Assembly: GCF_019048865.1 (NCBI RefSeq)
Contig: NZ_CP077604.1
Span: forward strand, 2,976,001-3,040,000
Length of the DNA: 64,000 nt
DNA from: Aquihabitans sp. G128
Lineage (GTDB): Bacteria > Actinomycetota > Acidimicrobiia > Acidimicrobiales > Iamiaceae
Direction of reading: 5' to 3'
Positions within the stretch are counted from its first letter, which is position 1, and each line of letters starts with the position of its first letter. The notes beneath the pieces were generated by a model. That model was not told the DNA's origin and searched no databases. It saw only the letters and a list, made by a program, of their open reading frames with translations. The position numbers and the translations under genes are program-made. Shown piece after piece: positions 25,103 through 33,848 of the stretch.

Positions 25103-25170
25103 CGGCGGGGCGTCCACGGCAGCCGAGCGCGACCGGCCCGGCCCGCTTTCCGATCGGGACGACCGGTCCG

Positions 25171-25176
25171 TATCCT
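25171..25176 (+). promoter_or_regulatory. -10-like box TATCCT of the 25183 gene
   Basis: TATCCT ends 6 nt before ATG 25183. Confidence 0.55.
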
Positions 25177-25182
25177 GGCCGG

Positions 25183-25836
25183 ATGGATCCCGCCCCGGTG
25201 GCCGACCGGCCCCTCCTGGCTCCCCTCCCCCCCGAGGTCGACCCGGCCCTGGCTGCGGCCGTGGCCGCCGACCGTGCCGCCATCGCCGGGCTGGCTGCCC
25301 TCGCTGCCGCCCGCACCACCGCCACCGCGACGGTGACCGAGACGCCTGCCGTCGTCCTCGCGGACGTCGACGCCCCTGCGACCAAGGCCGCCACGTGCCC
25401 CATCCCCGGCGTGTCGTCGGGTGGGGGGACCTGCCCGGTGGGGTTCGGCCCCGGCGGCTCGCGTCGCACCCCGGCCGACCTCGTGGTCCGCAAGCTCCTG
25501 CGCATCCCCGACCGCCCCGCCGACCTCACCAACAAGGCGGTCTACGCGGCGTTCCAGCGGTCGATGCTCATCTCGGCCATCCGCTGCACGCTGACCTACG
25601 TCATCTTCCCGTTCGTGCTGCCCACGCTGCACTTCCTCAAGGGCGGCGCCCCGGTCATCGGCGTGCTCGTGGGGTCCTTCGCCCTGGTGTGCGACGTGTT
25701 CACCATCCGCCGGTTCTTCGCCGTCGACCACAAGTACCGCTGGTACTTCTCCACCATCGCCTTCTGCATCATGTGCCTGGTGGCCACCCTCTGGGTCGGC
25801 GACGTCGCCGACATCGCCCGCTCCCTCCTGTCCTGA
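25183..25836 (+). CDS. Membrane protein of unknown function
   Basis: 217 residues. The first 110 are Ala/Pro-rich and likely cytoplasmic and disordered, with two cysteines (AATCPIPG and GGTCPVGFG). The C-terminal part has three hydrophobic segments (ISAIRCTLTYVIFPFVLPTL; GAPVIGVLVGSFALVCDVF; WYFSTIAFCIMCLVATLWV) with short basic loops such as IRRFFAVDHKYRW. No family was recognised. A TATCCT box 6 nt before ATG 25183 supports the start. It converges on the E1 gene across a palindrome pair. Confidence 0.7.
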   Translation: MDPAPVADRPLLAPLPPEVDPALAAAVAADRAAIAGLAALAAARTTATATVTETPAVVLADVDAPATKAATCPIPGVSSGGGTCPVGFGPGGSRRTPADLVVRKLLRIPDRPADLTNKAVYAAFQRSMLISAIRCTLTYVIFPFVLPTLHFLKGGAPVIGVLVGSFALVCDVFTIRRFFAVDHKYRWYFSTIAFCIMCLVATLWVGDVADIARSLLS

Positions 25837-25884
25837 GCCCGGCGCTCACCCGCTCACCGACCCGCCGGTCGCCCCCGCCCGCTG

Positions 25885-26005
25885 AACTTGTGGGCGGAGA
25901 CCGCTGAAAACGGCAGCCACAGCCCACAAGTTCGATCAGGACCACCACCACCCCCGCAACTTGTGGGCCCAGGCCGCCGAAAACGGAAGCCCCGGCCCAC
26001 AAGTT
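25885..26005. repeat. Second tandem pair of 48-bp palindromes (AACTTGTGGGC family)
   Basis: Copies at 25885-25932 and 25958-26005 have the same 11-bp arms as the pair at 4627-4747, the same 48-bp unit length, the same 25-bp spacer length and the same 73-bp period. Inner hairpins are GCTG-AAAA-CGGC (with a G-T pair) and CCG-AAAA-CGG. The spacer sequence differs from the first locus. The pair fills a convergent gap. Confidence 0.9.
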
Positions 26006-26016
26006 CGGTGGGGCGG

Positions 26017-28215
26017 TCAGTAGGTGGCGAGGTCCCAGAGGGCGGCGGTGATGCCGTCGACCTGGGGGAGGATGGCCTGCTCGAGGGTGGGCTCGTAGGC
26101 CACGGGGGTGTCGGTGGCGCCGATGCGGCGCACGGGGGCGTCGAGGTCGGCGAAGCAGTGCTCGCCGGCCCAGGCCGCCACCTCGCCGCCGAAGCCGCCG
26201 GTGAGGGTGTCCTCGTGCACCACGAGCAGGCGCCCGGTCCGCGCCACGCTGCGGGCCACCAGCTCGTGGTCCCACGGGACGATGGTGCGGAGGTCGATGA
26301 CCTCGGCCTCGACGCCTTCTCGCTCGGCCAGCCGAGCCGCGGCCTGGAGGCTCTTCTCCACCGTGGCGCCCCACGAGACGACGGTGACGTCGTCGCCGGG
26401 ACGGCGGACCTCGCCGACCCCGAAGGGCAGGACCCAGTCCTCGGACGGGAACGGGTCGACGGTGTAGGGCTGGCGCAGCAGGTGCTTGTGCTCGAGGAAG
26501 AGGACCGGGTCCTCGCAGCGGAAGGCGTAGCGGAGCAGGCCGGCCGCGTCTCGGGCCCGGCTGGGCATGGCGATGGCCAGCCCCGGGAGGTGGGCGAAGA
26601 TCGACTCGCCGCTCTGGCTGTGCCAGATGCTGCCGCCGGTGAGGTAGCCGCCGATGGGCACCCGGATCACCGTGGGACAGGTGAACTCGCCAGCCGAGCG
26701 CCACCGGATGGTGGCCGCCTCGGAGCGGATCTGGGTCATGGCCGGCCAGATGTAGTCGAAGAACTGGATCTCCGGGCACGGGCGCAGGCCCCGCAGGGCC
26801 TGGCCGACCGCGCGGCCGACGATGTTGGCCTCCGACAGCGGGGTGTTGAAGCAGCGCGCCTGGCCGAAGGCCCGCTGGAGCCCGTGGGTGGTGCCGAACA
26901 CGCCGCCCTTGCCCTCGACCCCGGCCAGGACCAGCTCGCGGGCGTCGGCCACGTCCTCGCCGAAGACGCGGATGCGCTCGTCGGCGGCCATCTGCTCGTG
27001 GAGGGTGCGCTTGATGGCCTCGCCCATGGGCACCCGCTCGCCCTCGTCCTCGCCCGCCGTCGGTGCTGCGGGCGCGGGCAGCTCGGGCAGGGCCAGCACC
27101 TGGTGGGTGACCGTGGCCGGGTCGGGCCGCGCCCCTTCGAGGGCGCGAGCCGCCGCCTCGGCCACCGCGGCCTTGGCCTCCAGCCGGAGCTCCCGAGCCT
27201 CGCCGGCGGTGAGCACGCCGCCGTCGACGAGGTCGCGCTCGAAGCGGTCGAGCGGGTCGTGGCGGGCCTCTTCGGCCAGCTCCTCGACCGAGCGGTACTT
27301 GGCCTGGGTGTCCGCCGCCGAGTGCGAGTAGGGCCGGACCACATCCGCGTGGACCAGCGCCGGGCCCACGCCGGCACGGATGTGCTCGACGATCGACTTC
27401 GCCGCGTCGCGCACGCCGAAGTAGTCGGTGCCGTCGAGGTGGTGGACCTCGAGGCCGCGGAAGCCGCGGACCAGCTCGTGGACGGGAGCGGGGTGCTGGT
27501 CGCTCACCGGCACCGAGATGGCGAAGCCGTTGTCGGGCACCACGTAGAGCACCGGCAGGTGGAGGTTGGCGGCGGTGTTGAGGCTCTCCCAGAACTCGCC
27601 CTCGCTGCACGCCCCCTCGCCGAGGCTCACGTAGGTGAGCTCGTCGCCGTGCGCGGCGCTGGCCCCGTGCTCGGCGGTCAGGTGCGGGCGACGCACGAGG
27701 TAGCGGCCGGCCTCGGCGCAGCCCACCGCCGGGATGCACTGGCTGCCGGTCGGGCTGGACTGCGTGACGATGTTGCGCTCGCGGTGGCCCCAGTGCGACG
27801 GCATCTGGCGTCCGGCGCTGGAGGGGTCGTCGGCCGAGCCCACCGCCTGGAGCAGCACCTCGTGGGCGGTCACGCCCAGGCCCAGCACCAGCGCCTGCTC
27901 GCGGTAGTAGGGGAAGAACCAGTCGTACCCGGGCCGGAGGTGGCGGGCGAGCGCCAGCCCCAGCGCCTCGTGGCCGGCGCCGGAGATCTGGAAGAAGACC
28001 CGGCTCTGCTTCTGCATGGCGATCTCGCGGTCGTCGATGGCCCGCGACACGAACGCCAGCCGCAGGTCGGCGAGCAGCTCGTCGACGGCGTAGCCCCGGA
28101 ACGTGGCCAGGCCACCGCCCCCGACGACGCCACCCCCGCCTCCGAACCGGGTGGGGGCTCCGGCGCCAGGGGGCGGTGCATCCCGCCCGGTTCGATCGGT
28201 GTCGGTGGTGGTCAC
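26017..28215 (-). CDS. 2-oxoacid dehydrogenase E1, fused alpha and beta subunits
   Basis: 732 residues from GTG 28215, overlapping the E2 stop by 4 bp. The N-terminal half is an E1-alpha domain (SRAIDDREIAMQKQSR, FFPYYREQALVLGLG) with a TPP-binding GEGACSEGEFWESLN...NGFAISVP. The C-terminal half is E1-beta (VFGEDVAD, GVFGTTHGLQRAFG, FNTPLSEANIVGRAVG, VHEDTLTGGFGGE). TPP-dependent decarboxylation of a 2-oxoacid is followed by transfer to lipoyl-E2. The two-in-one layout resembles branched-chain 2-oxoisovalerate dehydrogenases rather than homodimeric AceE. The N-terminal 35 residues are a Gly-rich tail. No E3 gene is nearby. Confidence 0.9.
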   Translation of the reverse strand: MTTTDTDRTGRDAPPPGAGAPTRFGGGGGVVGGGGLATFRGYAVDELLADLRLAFVSRAIDDREIAMQKQSRVFFQISGAGHEALGLALARHLRPGYDWFFPYYREQALVLGLGVTAHEVLLQAVGSADDPSSAGRQMPSHWGHRERNIVTQSSPTGSQCIPAVGCAEAGRYLVRRPHLTAEHGASAAHGDELTYVSLGEGACSEGEFWESLNTAANLHLPVLYVVPDNGFAISVPVSDQHPAPVHELVRGFRGLEVHHLDGTDYFGVRDAAKSIVEHIRAGVGPALVHADVVRPYSHSAADTQAKYRSVEELAEEARHDPLDRFERDLVDGGVLTAGEARELRLEAKAAVAEAAARALEGARPDPATVTHQVLALPELPAPAAPTAGEDEGERVPMGEAIKRTLHEQMAADERIRVFGEDVADARELVLAGVEGKGGVFGTTHGLQRAFGQARCFNTPLSEANIVGRAVGQALRGLRPCPEIQFFDYIWPAMTQIRSEAATIRWRSAGEFTCPTVIRVPIGGYLTGGSIWHSQSGESIFAHLPGLAIAMPSRARDAAGLLRYAFRCEDPVLFLEHKHLLRQPYTVDPFPSEDWVLPFGVGEVRRPGDDVTVVSWGATVEKSLQAAARLAEREGVEAEVIDLRTIVPWDHELVARSVARTGRLLVVHEDTLTGGFGGEVAAWAGEHCFADLDAPVRRIGATDTPVAYEPTLEQAILPQVDGITAALWDLATY

Positions 28216-29567
28216 GGGGCGGTCTCGGCGGGGGCGTCCACCTCGGCGGCCCAGTCGCGCTCCTGCAGGTGCTGGCGGACCCGGGCGAGGAAGGCCGCGG
28301 CGTAGGCGCCGTCGAAGGCGCGGTGGTCGAAGCTCAGGCACAGGTTGCCGACGGGGTGGACCGCCACGCCCCAGGTGCGCTGGCTGCCGGGCGCACCGTC
28401 GTCGGTGCGCACCGCCACCGGGGCCATGCGCACGCCGTCGGTGGAGAGGATCGCCACCTGGGGCTGGTTGATGATGGGCGCGGTGACGAAGGTGCCGTAG
28501 GAGCCGACGTTGGTGAGCGTGAACGTGCCGCCGACGAGGGCATCGCCGGGCAGGCGCCGGCGACGGGCCTGGTCGGCCAGGGAGGCCACCGCGTCCGACA
28601 GGGCGCGCAGCCGGAGGCCGTCGGCGTCGCGCACCACCGGCACCACCAGCGCCTCCTGCGCCACGTCGACCGCCACGCCCAGGTGGACGTGGCGGCGGAC
28701 CACCAGGCGGTCGCCGTCGAAGCTGGCGTTCACGTGCGGGAACTCGCGGATGGCATCGACCACGGCGCGGGCCACGAACGGCAGGTAGCTCAGGCCGGCG
28801 GGCCGACGCACGGCCTCGATGCGGTGGTAGTCGACCTCGACGGCCACCAGGGCGTGGGCGGCCGTGGCCAGCGACCGGCTCATGTGCTCGGCGGTGGCGA
28901 GCCGGGCGCGGGACAGGTCCACCACCTCGTCGTCGTCGCCGACGTCGACGGCCGGCGCAGCCGGCGTGGCGGGGCCGGTGACGACCGGCGGCAGCCCAGG
29001 AGGCCGGACCGGTGCGGCGGGGGGTCCCGCACCGATCCGGCCCGACTGGGCGGCGGCGGCTTCGACGTCGGCCCGGGTGATCCGTCCGTCGCGGCCCGAG
29101 CCGTTGACCTGGCTCGGGTCGAGGCCGTGCTCGACGAGCAGCCGGCGCACCGCCGGGGACAGGACCCCCGCCCCGCCCCGGTCGAGCTCGGGAGCGCCAC
29201 CGGCGCCGTTGCCGGTGGCGCCCCCGGACCGTGGCCCCGAGCCGGCCGACGCAGGGGGTGGGTCGGCATCGGCGGGCGCTCGGGGCGGGTCCGGCGCGTC
29301 GCCGACGCCGCCCAGGTCGACCGCTTCGTCGGCGGTGGCGGTGATGACGGCGACCGCGGTGCCGATCGGGACGGTGTCGCCCTCGGCCACCAGGATCGCC
29401 CGCAGGTACCCGGCGACCGCCGAGGGCACCTCGGTGTCGACCTTCTCGGTGGAGACCTCGAACAGGGCGTCGTCGAGGGCGACCTCGTCGCCCACCGCCT
29501 TGGCCCACAGCGTGATCGTTCCCTCGGTGACCGTCTCCCCGAGCTGCGGCATGGCGATCACGTCCAT
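28212..29567 (-). CDS. 2-oxoacid dehydrogenase E2 (dihydrolipoamide acyltransferase)
   Basis: 451 residues. One lipoyl domain comes first (MPQLGETVTEGTI, lipoyl Lys in VSTEKVDTEVPS), then a Pro/Ala linker, an E3/E1-binding peripheral domain (LSPAVRRLLVEHGLDPSQV), a second linker and the catalytic domain. That domain ends with TNVGSYGTFVTAPIINQPQ and the active site LSFDHRAFDG (His and Asp of HxxxDG present). It forms the core of the complex with the E1 that follows in the operon. ATG 29567 has a TAGGGT box 7 nt upstream. Substrate specificity (branched-chain versus pyruvate) is not resolved. Confidence 0.92.
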   Translation of the reverse strand: MDVIAMPQLGETVTEGTITLWAKAVGDEVALDDALFEVSTEKVDTEVPSAVAGYLRAILVAEGDTVPIGTAVAVITATADEAVDLGGVGDAPDPPRAPADADPPPASAGSGPRSGGATGNGAGGAPELDRGGAGVLSPAVRRLLVEHGLDPSQVNGSGRDGRITRADVEAAAAQSGRIGAGPPAAPVRPPGLPPVVTGPATPAAPAVDVGDDDEVVDLSRARLATAEHMSRSLATAAHALVAVEVDYHRIEAVRRPAGLSYLPFVARAVVDAIREFPHVNASFDGDRLVVRRHVHLGVAVDVAQEALVVPVVRDADGLRLRALSDAVASLADQARRRRLPGDALVGGTFTLTNVGSYGTFVTAPIINQPQVAILSTDGVRMAPVAVRTDDGAPGSQRTWGVAVHPVGNLCLSFDHRAFDGAYAAAFLARVRQHLQERDWAAEVDAPAETAP

Positions 29568-29574
29568 CGCCGGG

Positions 29575-29580
29575 ACCCTA
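29575..29580 (-). promoter_or_regulatory. -10-like box TAGGGT of the E2-E1 operon
   Basis: TAGGGT is 7 nt before ATG 29567 on the minus strand. Confidence 0.55.
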
Positions 29581-29667
29581 GACAGATCGCCCGCTCCGTG
29601 CTGGGAACCCTGGACGATCTGCTCGCCGCCAGCGCCGATCAGCGGACGATCTGAACAGCGACGGCGC

Positions 29668-30423
29668 TCAGAAGATGCTGTACCCGCCGTCGACCCGCAG
29701 CTCGTCGCCGGTGTGGAAGGTCTGGGTCGGATCGGCCAGGTAGACCGCGGCGGCGGCCAGCTCCGACGGGTCGGCCCAGCGCCGGACCGGGGTGCGGCCG
29801 ACGGTGGCGTCGACGAACTTCTGGTGGCCGGCGGCCGGGGCGAGCATGTCGGTGGCGGTCCAGCCCGGCAGCAGGGCGTTGACGCGGATCCGGTGGCGGG
29901 CCAGCTCCACGGCCAGGCTGCGCATCAGGCCGAGCGTGCCGGCCTTGCTGGCGGCGTAGTGCGGCTGCCGGGGTGCGCCGAAGATGCTGGCGGTCGACGA
30001 CACCACCACCATGGCCCCGCCCTCGCCTCGCTCGATCAGGTGGCGGGCACCCTCGCGCAGGGTCAGGAACGCACCGTCGAGGTTCACCGCCGTCACCCGG
30101 CGCCACTCCTCGAGGGACAGCTCGGTGATGGGGGCACCGCCGCCGACGCCGGCGTTGGCGATCACCGTGTCGACCGTGCCGAGCGCCTCGACGGTCTCGG
30201 CGAAGGCCCGCACCACCTGCTCCTCGTGGACCACGTCGCACGTGGTGGTGAACACCCGCCGGCCGGTGTCGGCCAGCGAGGCGGCCGCCGCCTCGTTCTT
30301 GGCGGCGTCCCGCCCCAGGAGGGCGACGTCGGCGCCGGCCTCGGCGCAGCCGCGGGCGGCGGCCAAGCCGATGCCCCCATTGCCGCCGGTCACCAGCACC
30401 ACCCGACCCGTGAGATCCGTCAT
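29668..30423 (-). CDS. Short-chain dehydrogenase/reductase
   Basis: 251 residues of the classical SDR type: cofactor motif VTGGNGGIGLAAA, NAG in VIANAGVGGG, catalytic Ser in VVVSSTASIF and YAASK (YxxxK), ending with a DGGYSIF tail. The residue after beta-2 (ALLGRDAAKN) suggests NADP(H) preference. It is an oxidoreductase for an unknown alcohol or carbonyl substrate. A TACCGT box 6 nt before ATG 30423 suggests a leaderless single-gene unit. The 100 bp to the E2 gene has no recognised signal except the E2 box. Confidence 0.88.
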   Translation of the reverse strand: MTDLTGRVVLVTGGNGGIGLAAARGCAEAGADVALLGRDAAKNEAAAASLADTGRRVFTTTCDVVHEEQVVRAFAETVEALGTVDTVIANAGVGGGAPITELSLEEWRRVTAVNLDGAFLTLREGARHLIERGEGGAMVVVSSTASIFGAPRQPHYAASKAGTLGLMRSLAVELARHRIRVNALLPGWTATDMLAPAAGHQKFVDATVGRTPVRRWADPSELAAAAVYLADPTQTFHTGDELRVDGGYSIF

Positions 30424-30429
30424 GGCCGC

Positions 30430-30435
30430 ACGGTA
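30430..30435 (-). promoter_or_regulatory. -10-like box TACCGT of the SDR gene
   Basis: TACCGT is 6 nt before ATG 30423. Confidence 0.5.
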
Positions 30436-30538
30436 GCCAGCACCTCCCCGGCGCACCCGGGGGCCCGCCCCGGAGGGACGGCGAAGGCACCGGCCGGACG
30501 CTCGGCCCGCGGTCAGGCAGCCGCTGCAGCCGGCCCGG

Positions 30539-30832
30539 TCAGGCGGTCGCCTTGGTGTTCGCCTTCTCGGGCAGGCCGCCCCGCACCCGGTCGAAGGCGA
30601 AGGCCACGCCGCGCTGGGCGAACAGGCGGGCCAGGCCCACGCCGATGCCCGACACCAGGGCCCACGCCAGCGCCTCGGCCCAGGTGGTGTCGCCACCGGC
30701 GGGGTTGCCGGGGACCTTGCCCTTGCGCTTCACCCAACCCTTGGTGAGCGCCTTCTTGGCCACGCTGGCGGCGGCGATCGCGGCCCCGGTGGTGGCCAGG
30801 GTCCAGATCAGGTCGTCCTCGTTGTCGGCCAC
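30539..30832 (-). CDS. DUF4235 family small membrane protein
   Basis: 97 residues from GTG 30832, with GAGGAG 8 nt upstream. It has a short acidic start (MADNEDDLIW), a first hydrophobic helix (TLATTGAAIAAASVAKKAL), a basic loop (KGWVKRKGKV) and a second helix (AEALAWALVSGIGVGLARLF) ending in a basic/hydrophilic tail. The two-helix plan and the W...G.....KKAL pattern match actinobacterial DUF4235 proteins, whose function is unknown. It lies between an aldo/keto reductase and an SDR, all on the minus strand with separate upstream gaps. Confidence 0.75.
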   Translation of the reverse strand: MADNEDDLIWTLATTGAAIAAASVAKKALTKGWVKRKGKVPGNPAGGDTTWAEALAWALVSGIGVGLARLFAQRGVAFAFDRVRGGLPEKANTKATA

Positions 30833-30911
30833 AGCTCGCTCCTCGGTGCGTCGGACCGGCCGCCACCTCGGCGACCGGTCCGCACTGCCTACCCCATGGC
30901 CGACCGGGCGG

Positions 30912-31898
30912 TCACCGCTTCCGGAACGGCGAGGTGATCTCGGCGATCTCGGCCAGCACCTCGGGCGTGAGCTGCTCCAGGGCGTCGAGCGCCTTCAGGT
31001 TCTCGTGCACCTGGTCGACGTTGCTGGCCCCGGTGATCACGGTGGAGACGTTGGGGTTGGCGGCGCACCAGGCGATGGCGAGCTGCGAGACGGTGACGCC
31101 GAGCCGTTCGGCGATGACCGTGAGCTCCTTCACCTGCTCGTTCTTGGCCGGGTCGGTGACGAAGTCGCGCAGCCACTCGTAGCCCGGCAGCGAGGCCCGG
31201 CTGCCCTCGGGGATGCCGTCGGCGTACTTGCCGGAGAGGAGGCCGGAGGCGAGCGGGCTCCAGGTGGTGAGGCCCAGGCCCCAGTCCTCGTAGAGCCGGG
31301 CGTACTCGCGCTCGACCTTCTTGGTCTCGAACAGGTTGTACTGCGGCTGCTCCATCACCGGCTTGTGGAGGTGGTGGCGCTCGGCGATCTCGTAGGCGGC
31401 GCGCAGCTCCTCGGCGGTCCACTCCGAGGTGCCCCAGTAGAGGGCCTTGCCGGACGACACGATGTCGGACATGGCCCACACGGTCTCCTCGATGGGCGTC
31501 TCGGGGTCGGCCCGGTGGCAGTAGAGGAGGTCGACGAAGTCGAGGCCGAGGCGCTCGAGCGAGCCGTCGATGGCCTGCATGAGGTACTTCCGGTTCAAGG
31601 TGTTGGCCATGTTGACCACGTCCTTGTGGATGCCCCAGTAGATCTTGGTGGAGATGACGTAGGAGTGGCGCTCCCAGCCCAGCTCGGCGATGGCGTCGCC
31701 CATGATCTGCTCGCTCTGGCCGCCGGCGTAGGCCTCGGCGTTGTCGAAGAAGTTCACCCCGGCGTCGCGGGCAGCGGTGAGGCACTCCTTGGCGAGGGCG
31801 GTGTCGACCTGGTCGCCGAAGGTGACCCACGAGCCGAACGACAGCACGCTCACCTTCAGGCCGGATCGTCCGAGGCGGCGGTACGTCATGTCGGTCAT
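30912..31898 (-). CDS. Aldo/keto reductase (Kv-beta-like)
   Basis: 328 residues from ATG 31898, which has CAGGAGATCCCC upstream. The TIM-barrel AKR signatures are present: [34 protein letters not shown] (catalytic Asp/Tyr), STKIYWG (catalytic Lys), [15 protein letters not shown] (catalytic His) and the NADPH-binding tail [30 protein letters not shown] and [13 protein letters not shown] make it closest to the voltage-gated K+ channel beta-subunit subgroup (AKR6). It is an NADPH-dependent reductase of aldehydes or ketones. Confidence 0.9.
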   Translation of the reverse strand: MTDMTYRRLGRSGLKVSVLSFGSWVTFGDQVDTALAKECLTAARDAGVNFFDNAEAYAGGQSEQIMGDAIAELGWERHSYVISTKIYWGIHKDVVNMANTLNRKYLMQAIDGSLERLGLDFVDLLYCHRADPETPIEETVWAMSDIVSSGKALYWGTSEWTAEELRAAYEIAERHHLHKPVMEQPQYNLFETKKVEREYARLYEDWGLGLTTWSPLASGLLSGKYADGIPEGSRASLPGYEWLRDFVTDPAKNEQVKELTVIAERLGVTVSQLAIAWCAANPNVSTVITGASNVDQVHENLKALDALEQLTPEVLAEIAEITSPFRKR

Positions 31899-31986
31899 GG
31901 GGATCTCCTGGTGCGGGTGGACAGCGACGGCCGAGCCTACGGTCGGTCCGGGCCGTTGGCTCGGGCACCGCCGGCCGGCCCACCGG

Positions 31987-31992
31987 TAGCCT
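31987..31992 (+). promoter_or_regulatory. -10-like box TAGCCT of the adenylate cyclase gene
   Basis: TAGCCT is 7 nt before GTG 32000. Confidence 0.5.
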
Positions 31993-31999
31993 CCGCCCC

Positions 32000-33733
32000 G
32001 TGACCGCCGCCGATCACGTCGCCCGAGCGGCGGAGCCCCTCCCGGACGAGGGCGAGGCCGCGAGCCGCTCGCCCGTCGACGCCCGGCCCGACGCCCGGCC
32101 CCGCGGCGAGCGCGCAGGAGCTGGGGACGGGGCGCCGGCAAGCGAGACGGCCGGCGCGGGCGAACCCTCCGGGATGGCCGGGGCCCGGGTGTCGGCCGGC
32201 GACTCGAACCCGTTCCACCGGCGGCTCAGCGCCCGCGACGGCCGGAGGCTCATCCGGCGGGTGCGGTTGGAGCTCTTCGGCGCGCTGGCCCTGGCCAACC
32301 TGGTCGGCGCCGCGCTGGTGGTGGTGTGCATCGCCTGGGTCCTGCCGGGCTCGCCGCCGGGCGGCCTCAGCACCCGGCTGCTCGTCACCAACGCCATCCT
32401 CGGCGGGGCCTTCGGCCTGGTCGTGCTGCCCGCCGCCATCGTCTGGGGCGAAGCCTGGCTCCGGGGCGGCCGCAAGTGGATCCAGGAGGGTCGCGACCCC
32501 ACCGACCGCGAGGTCACCGCGGTGCTGCGCTCCCCCATGCGCCTGTTCCTCGTGCACGCCACGGCCTGGCTGGTGGCGGCCGGGCTCTTCGCCCTCCTCA
32601 ACGCCCTGATCGACGTCGACCTGCTGCCCCGCGTGGCGTTCACCATCACGCTCGGCGGCTTCACGACGTCGGCCTTCGCCTACCTGCTCGCCGAGCGGAT
32701 CCTGCGCCCGCTCGCCCGTGAGGCCCTGTCCATCCGCACCGTCGAGCGCCCCAAGCTCCCGGGCGTGGTGACCCGCACGCTGCTCGGTTGGACCCTCGGC
32801 ACCGGCGTCCCGCTCGCCGGCCTGGCCATCACCGCCATCTTCGCCCTGACCCAGGACGACAGCAGCGCCACCCCGCTCGCGGTCACCATGCTCGTCCTGG
32901 CCGGCGTCGGGCTGGTCGTCGGCTGGTGGGTCACGGTCCTCGGTGCCCGTGCCGTGGCCGACCCCGTGTCGTCGCTGCGCTGGGGCATCGGCCAGATCGC
33001 CGAGGGGCACCTCGAGACCCGGGTTGAGGTCTACGACGGCAGCGTGCTCGGGCTCCTCCAGGCCGGCTTCAACGACATGGCCACCGGCCTCGAGGAGCGC
33101 GAGCGGCTGCGCGACCTCTACGGCCGCCAGGTCGGCCAGGACGTGGCCGAGGGCTCGCTCGACCGCGGCGTCCAGCTCGGCGGCGAGGTGCGCCAGGTCG
33201 CGGTGCTGTTCGTCGACGTCGTCGGCTCCACCCACATCGCCAGCGACCTCCCCGCCCAAGAGGTGGTCGACCTGCTCAACCGCTTCTTCGGCGTGGTGGT
33301 CGACGAGGTCCACGCCCACGGCGGCTGGATCAACAAGTTCCAGGGCGACGCCACGCTCGCGGTCTTCGGCGCGCCGGCCGACGTCGAGGACGCCGCGGGC
33401 TGCGCGCTGGCCACCGCCCGGGCCGTGGCCGCCCGCCTGCCTGCCGAGGTGCCCGAGCTGGGCGCCGGGGTGGGGGTGGCCTTCGGCAGCGCGGTGGCCG
33501 GCAACATCGGCAACGAGCGGCGCTTCGAGTTCACCGTCATCGGCGACCCGGTCAACGAGGCCTCGCGCCTCACCGAGCTCTCGAAGACGTACGACCCCAT
33601 GGTCCTCGCCTCCGCCGACGCCGTCCTGGCCGCGTCGCCGGAGGAGGCCGCCCGCTGGCAGCCCTGCGGCGAGGCCGAGCTCCGTGGCCGCACGCGCACC
33701 ACCCAGCTCGCCCGCCCCACCTCGCTGGCCTGA
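32000..33733 (+). CDS. Membrane class III adenylate/guanylate cyclase with HAMP domain
   Basis: 577 residues. After a disordered 75-residue start come about six membrane helices in two groups ([76 protein letters not shown]). A HAMP linker follows ([24 protein letters not shown]), then a catalytic domain with the metal Asp in [12 protein letters not shown], substrate-binding Lys/Asp in [14 protein letters not shown] and the transition-state Asn/Arg in [12 protein letters not shown]. This is the layout of mycobacterial Rv1318c-type cyclases. It should make cAMP in response to a membrane signal. It is leaderless (TAGCCT box), with no other signalling gene adjacent. Confidence 0.9.
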   Translation: MTAADHVARAAEPLPDEGEAASRSPVDARPDARPRGERAGAGDGAPASETAGAGEPSGMAGARVSAGDSNPFHRRLSARDGRRLIRRVRLELFGALALANLVGAALVVVCIAWVLPGSPPGGLSTRLLVTNAILGGAFGLVVLPAAIVWGEAWLRGGRKWIQEGRDPTDREVTAVLRSPMRLFLVHATAWLVAAGLFALLNALIDVDLLPRVAFTITLGGFTTSAFAYLLAERILRPLAREALSIRTVERPKLPGVVTRTLLGWTLGTGVPLAGLAITAIFALTQDDSSATPLAVTMLVLAGVGLVVGWWVTVLGARAVADPVSSLRWGIGQIAEGHLETRVEVYDGSVLGLLQAGFNDMATGLEERERLRDLYGRQVGQDVAEGSLDRGVQLGGEVRQVAVLFVDVVGSTHIASDLPAQEVVDLLNRFFGVVVDEVHAHGGWINKFQGDATLAVFGAPADVEDAAGCALATARAVAARLPAEVPELGAGVGVAFGSAVAGNIGNERRFEFTVIGDPVNEASRLTELSKTYDPMVLASADAVLAASPEEAARWQPCGEAELRGRTRTTQLARPTSLA

Positions 33734-33834
33734 CGCCGCCGCGCCGCAAGGTGGCCCTTCGGCCCGCCCAGCCCGACACCCACGGGTGCCGAACGACCGC
33801 TCGGCACCGCGACGGGGGTCGGGGTGGGTGCGGG

Positions 33835-33840
33835 TAGCGT
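33835..33840 (+). promoter_or_regulatory. -10-like box TAGCGT of the 33849 gene
   Basis: TAGCGT is 8 nt before GTG 33849. Confidence 0.5.
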
Positions 33841-33848
33841 CGCCCGCC

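Noticed and set aside
4627..26005. Repeated units with spacers might be a short CRISPR array
   Set aside because: Only two units per locus, the units are long palindromes with inner hairpins, spacers are 25 bp and non-serial, and no cas genes are nearby.
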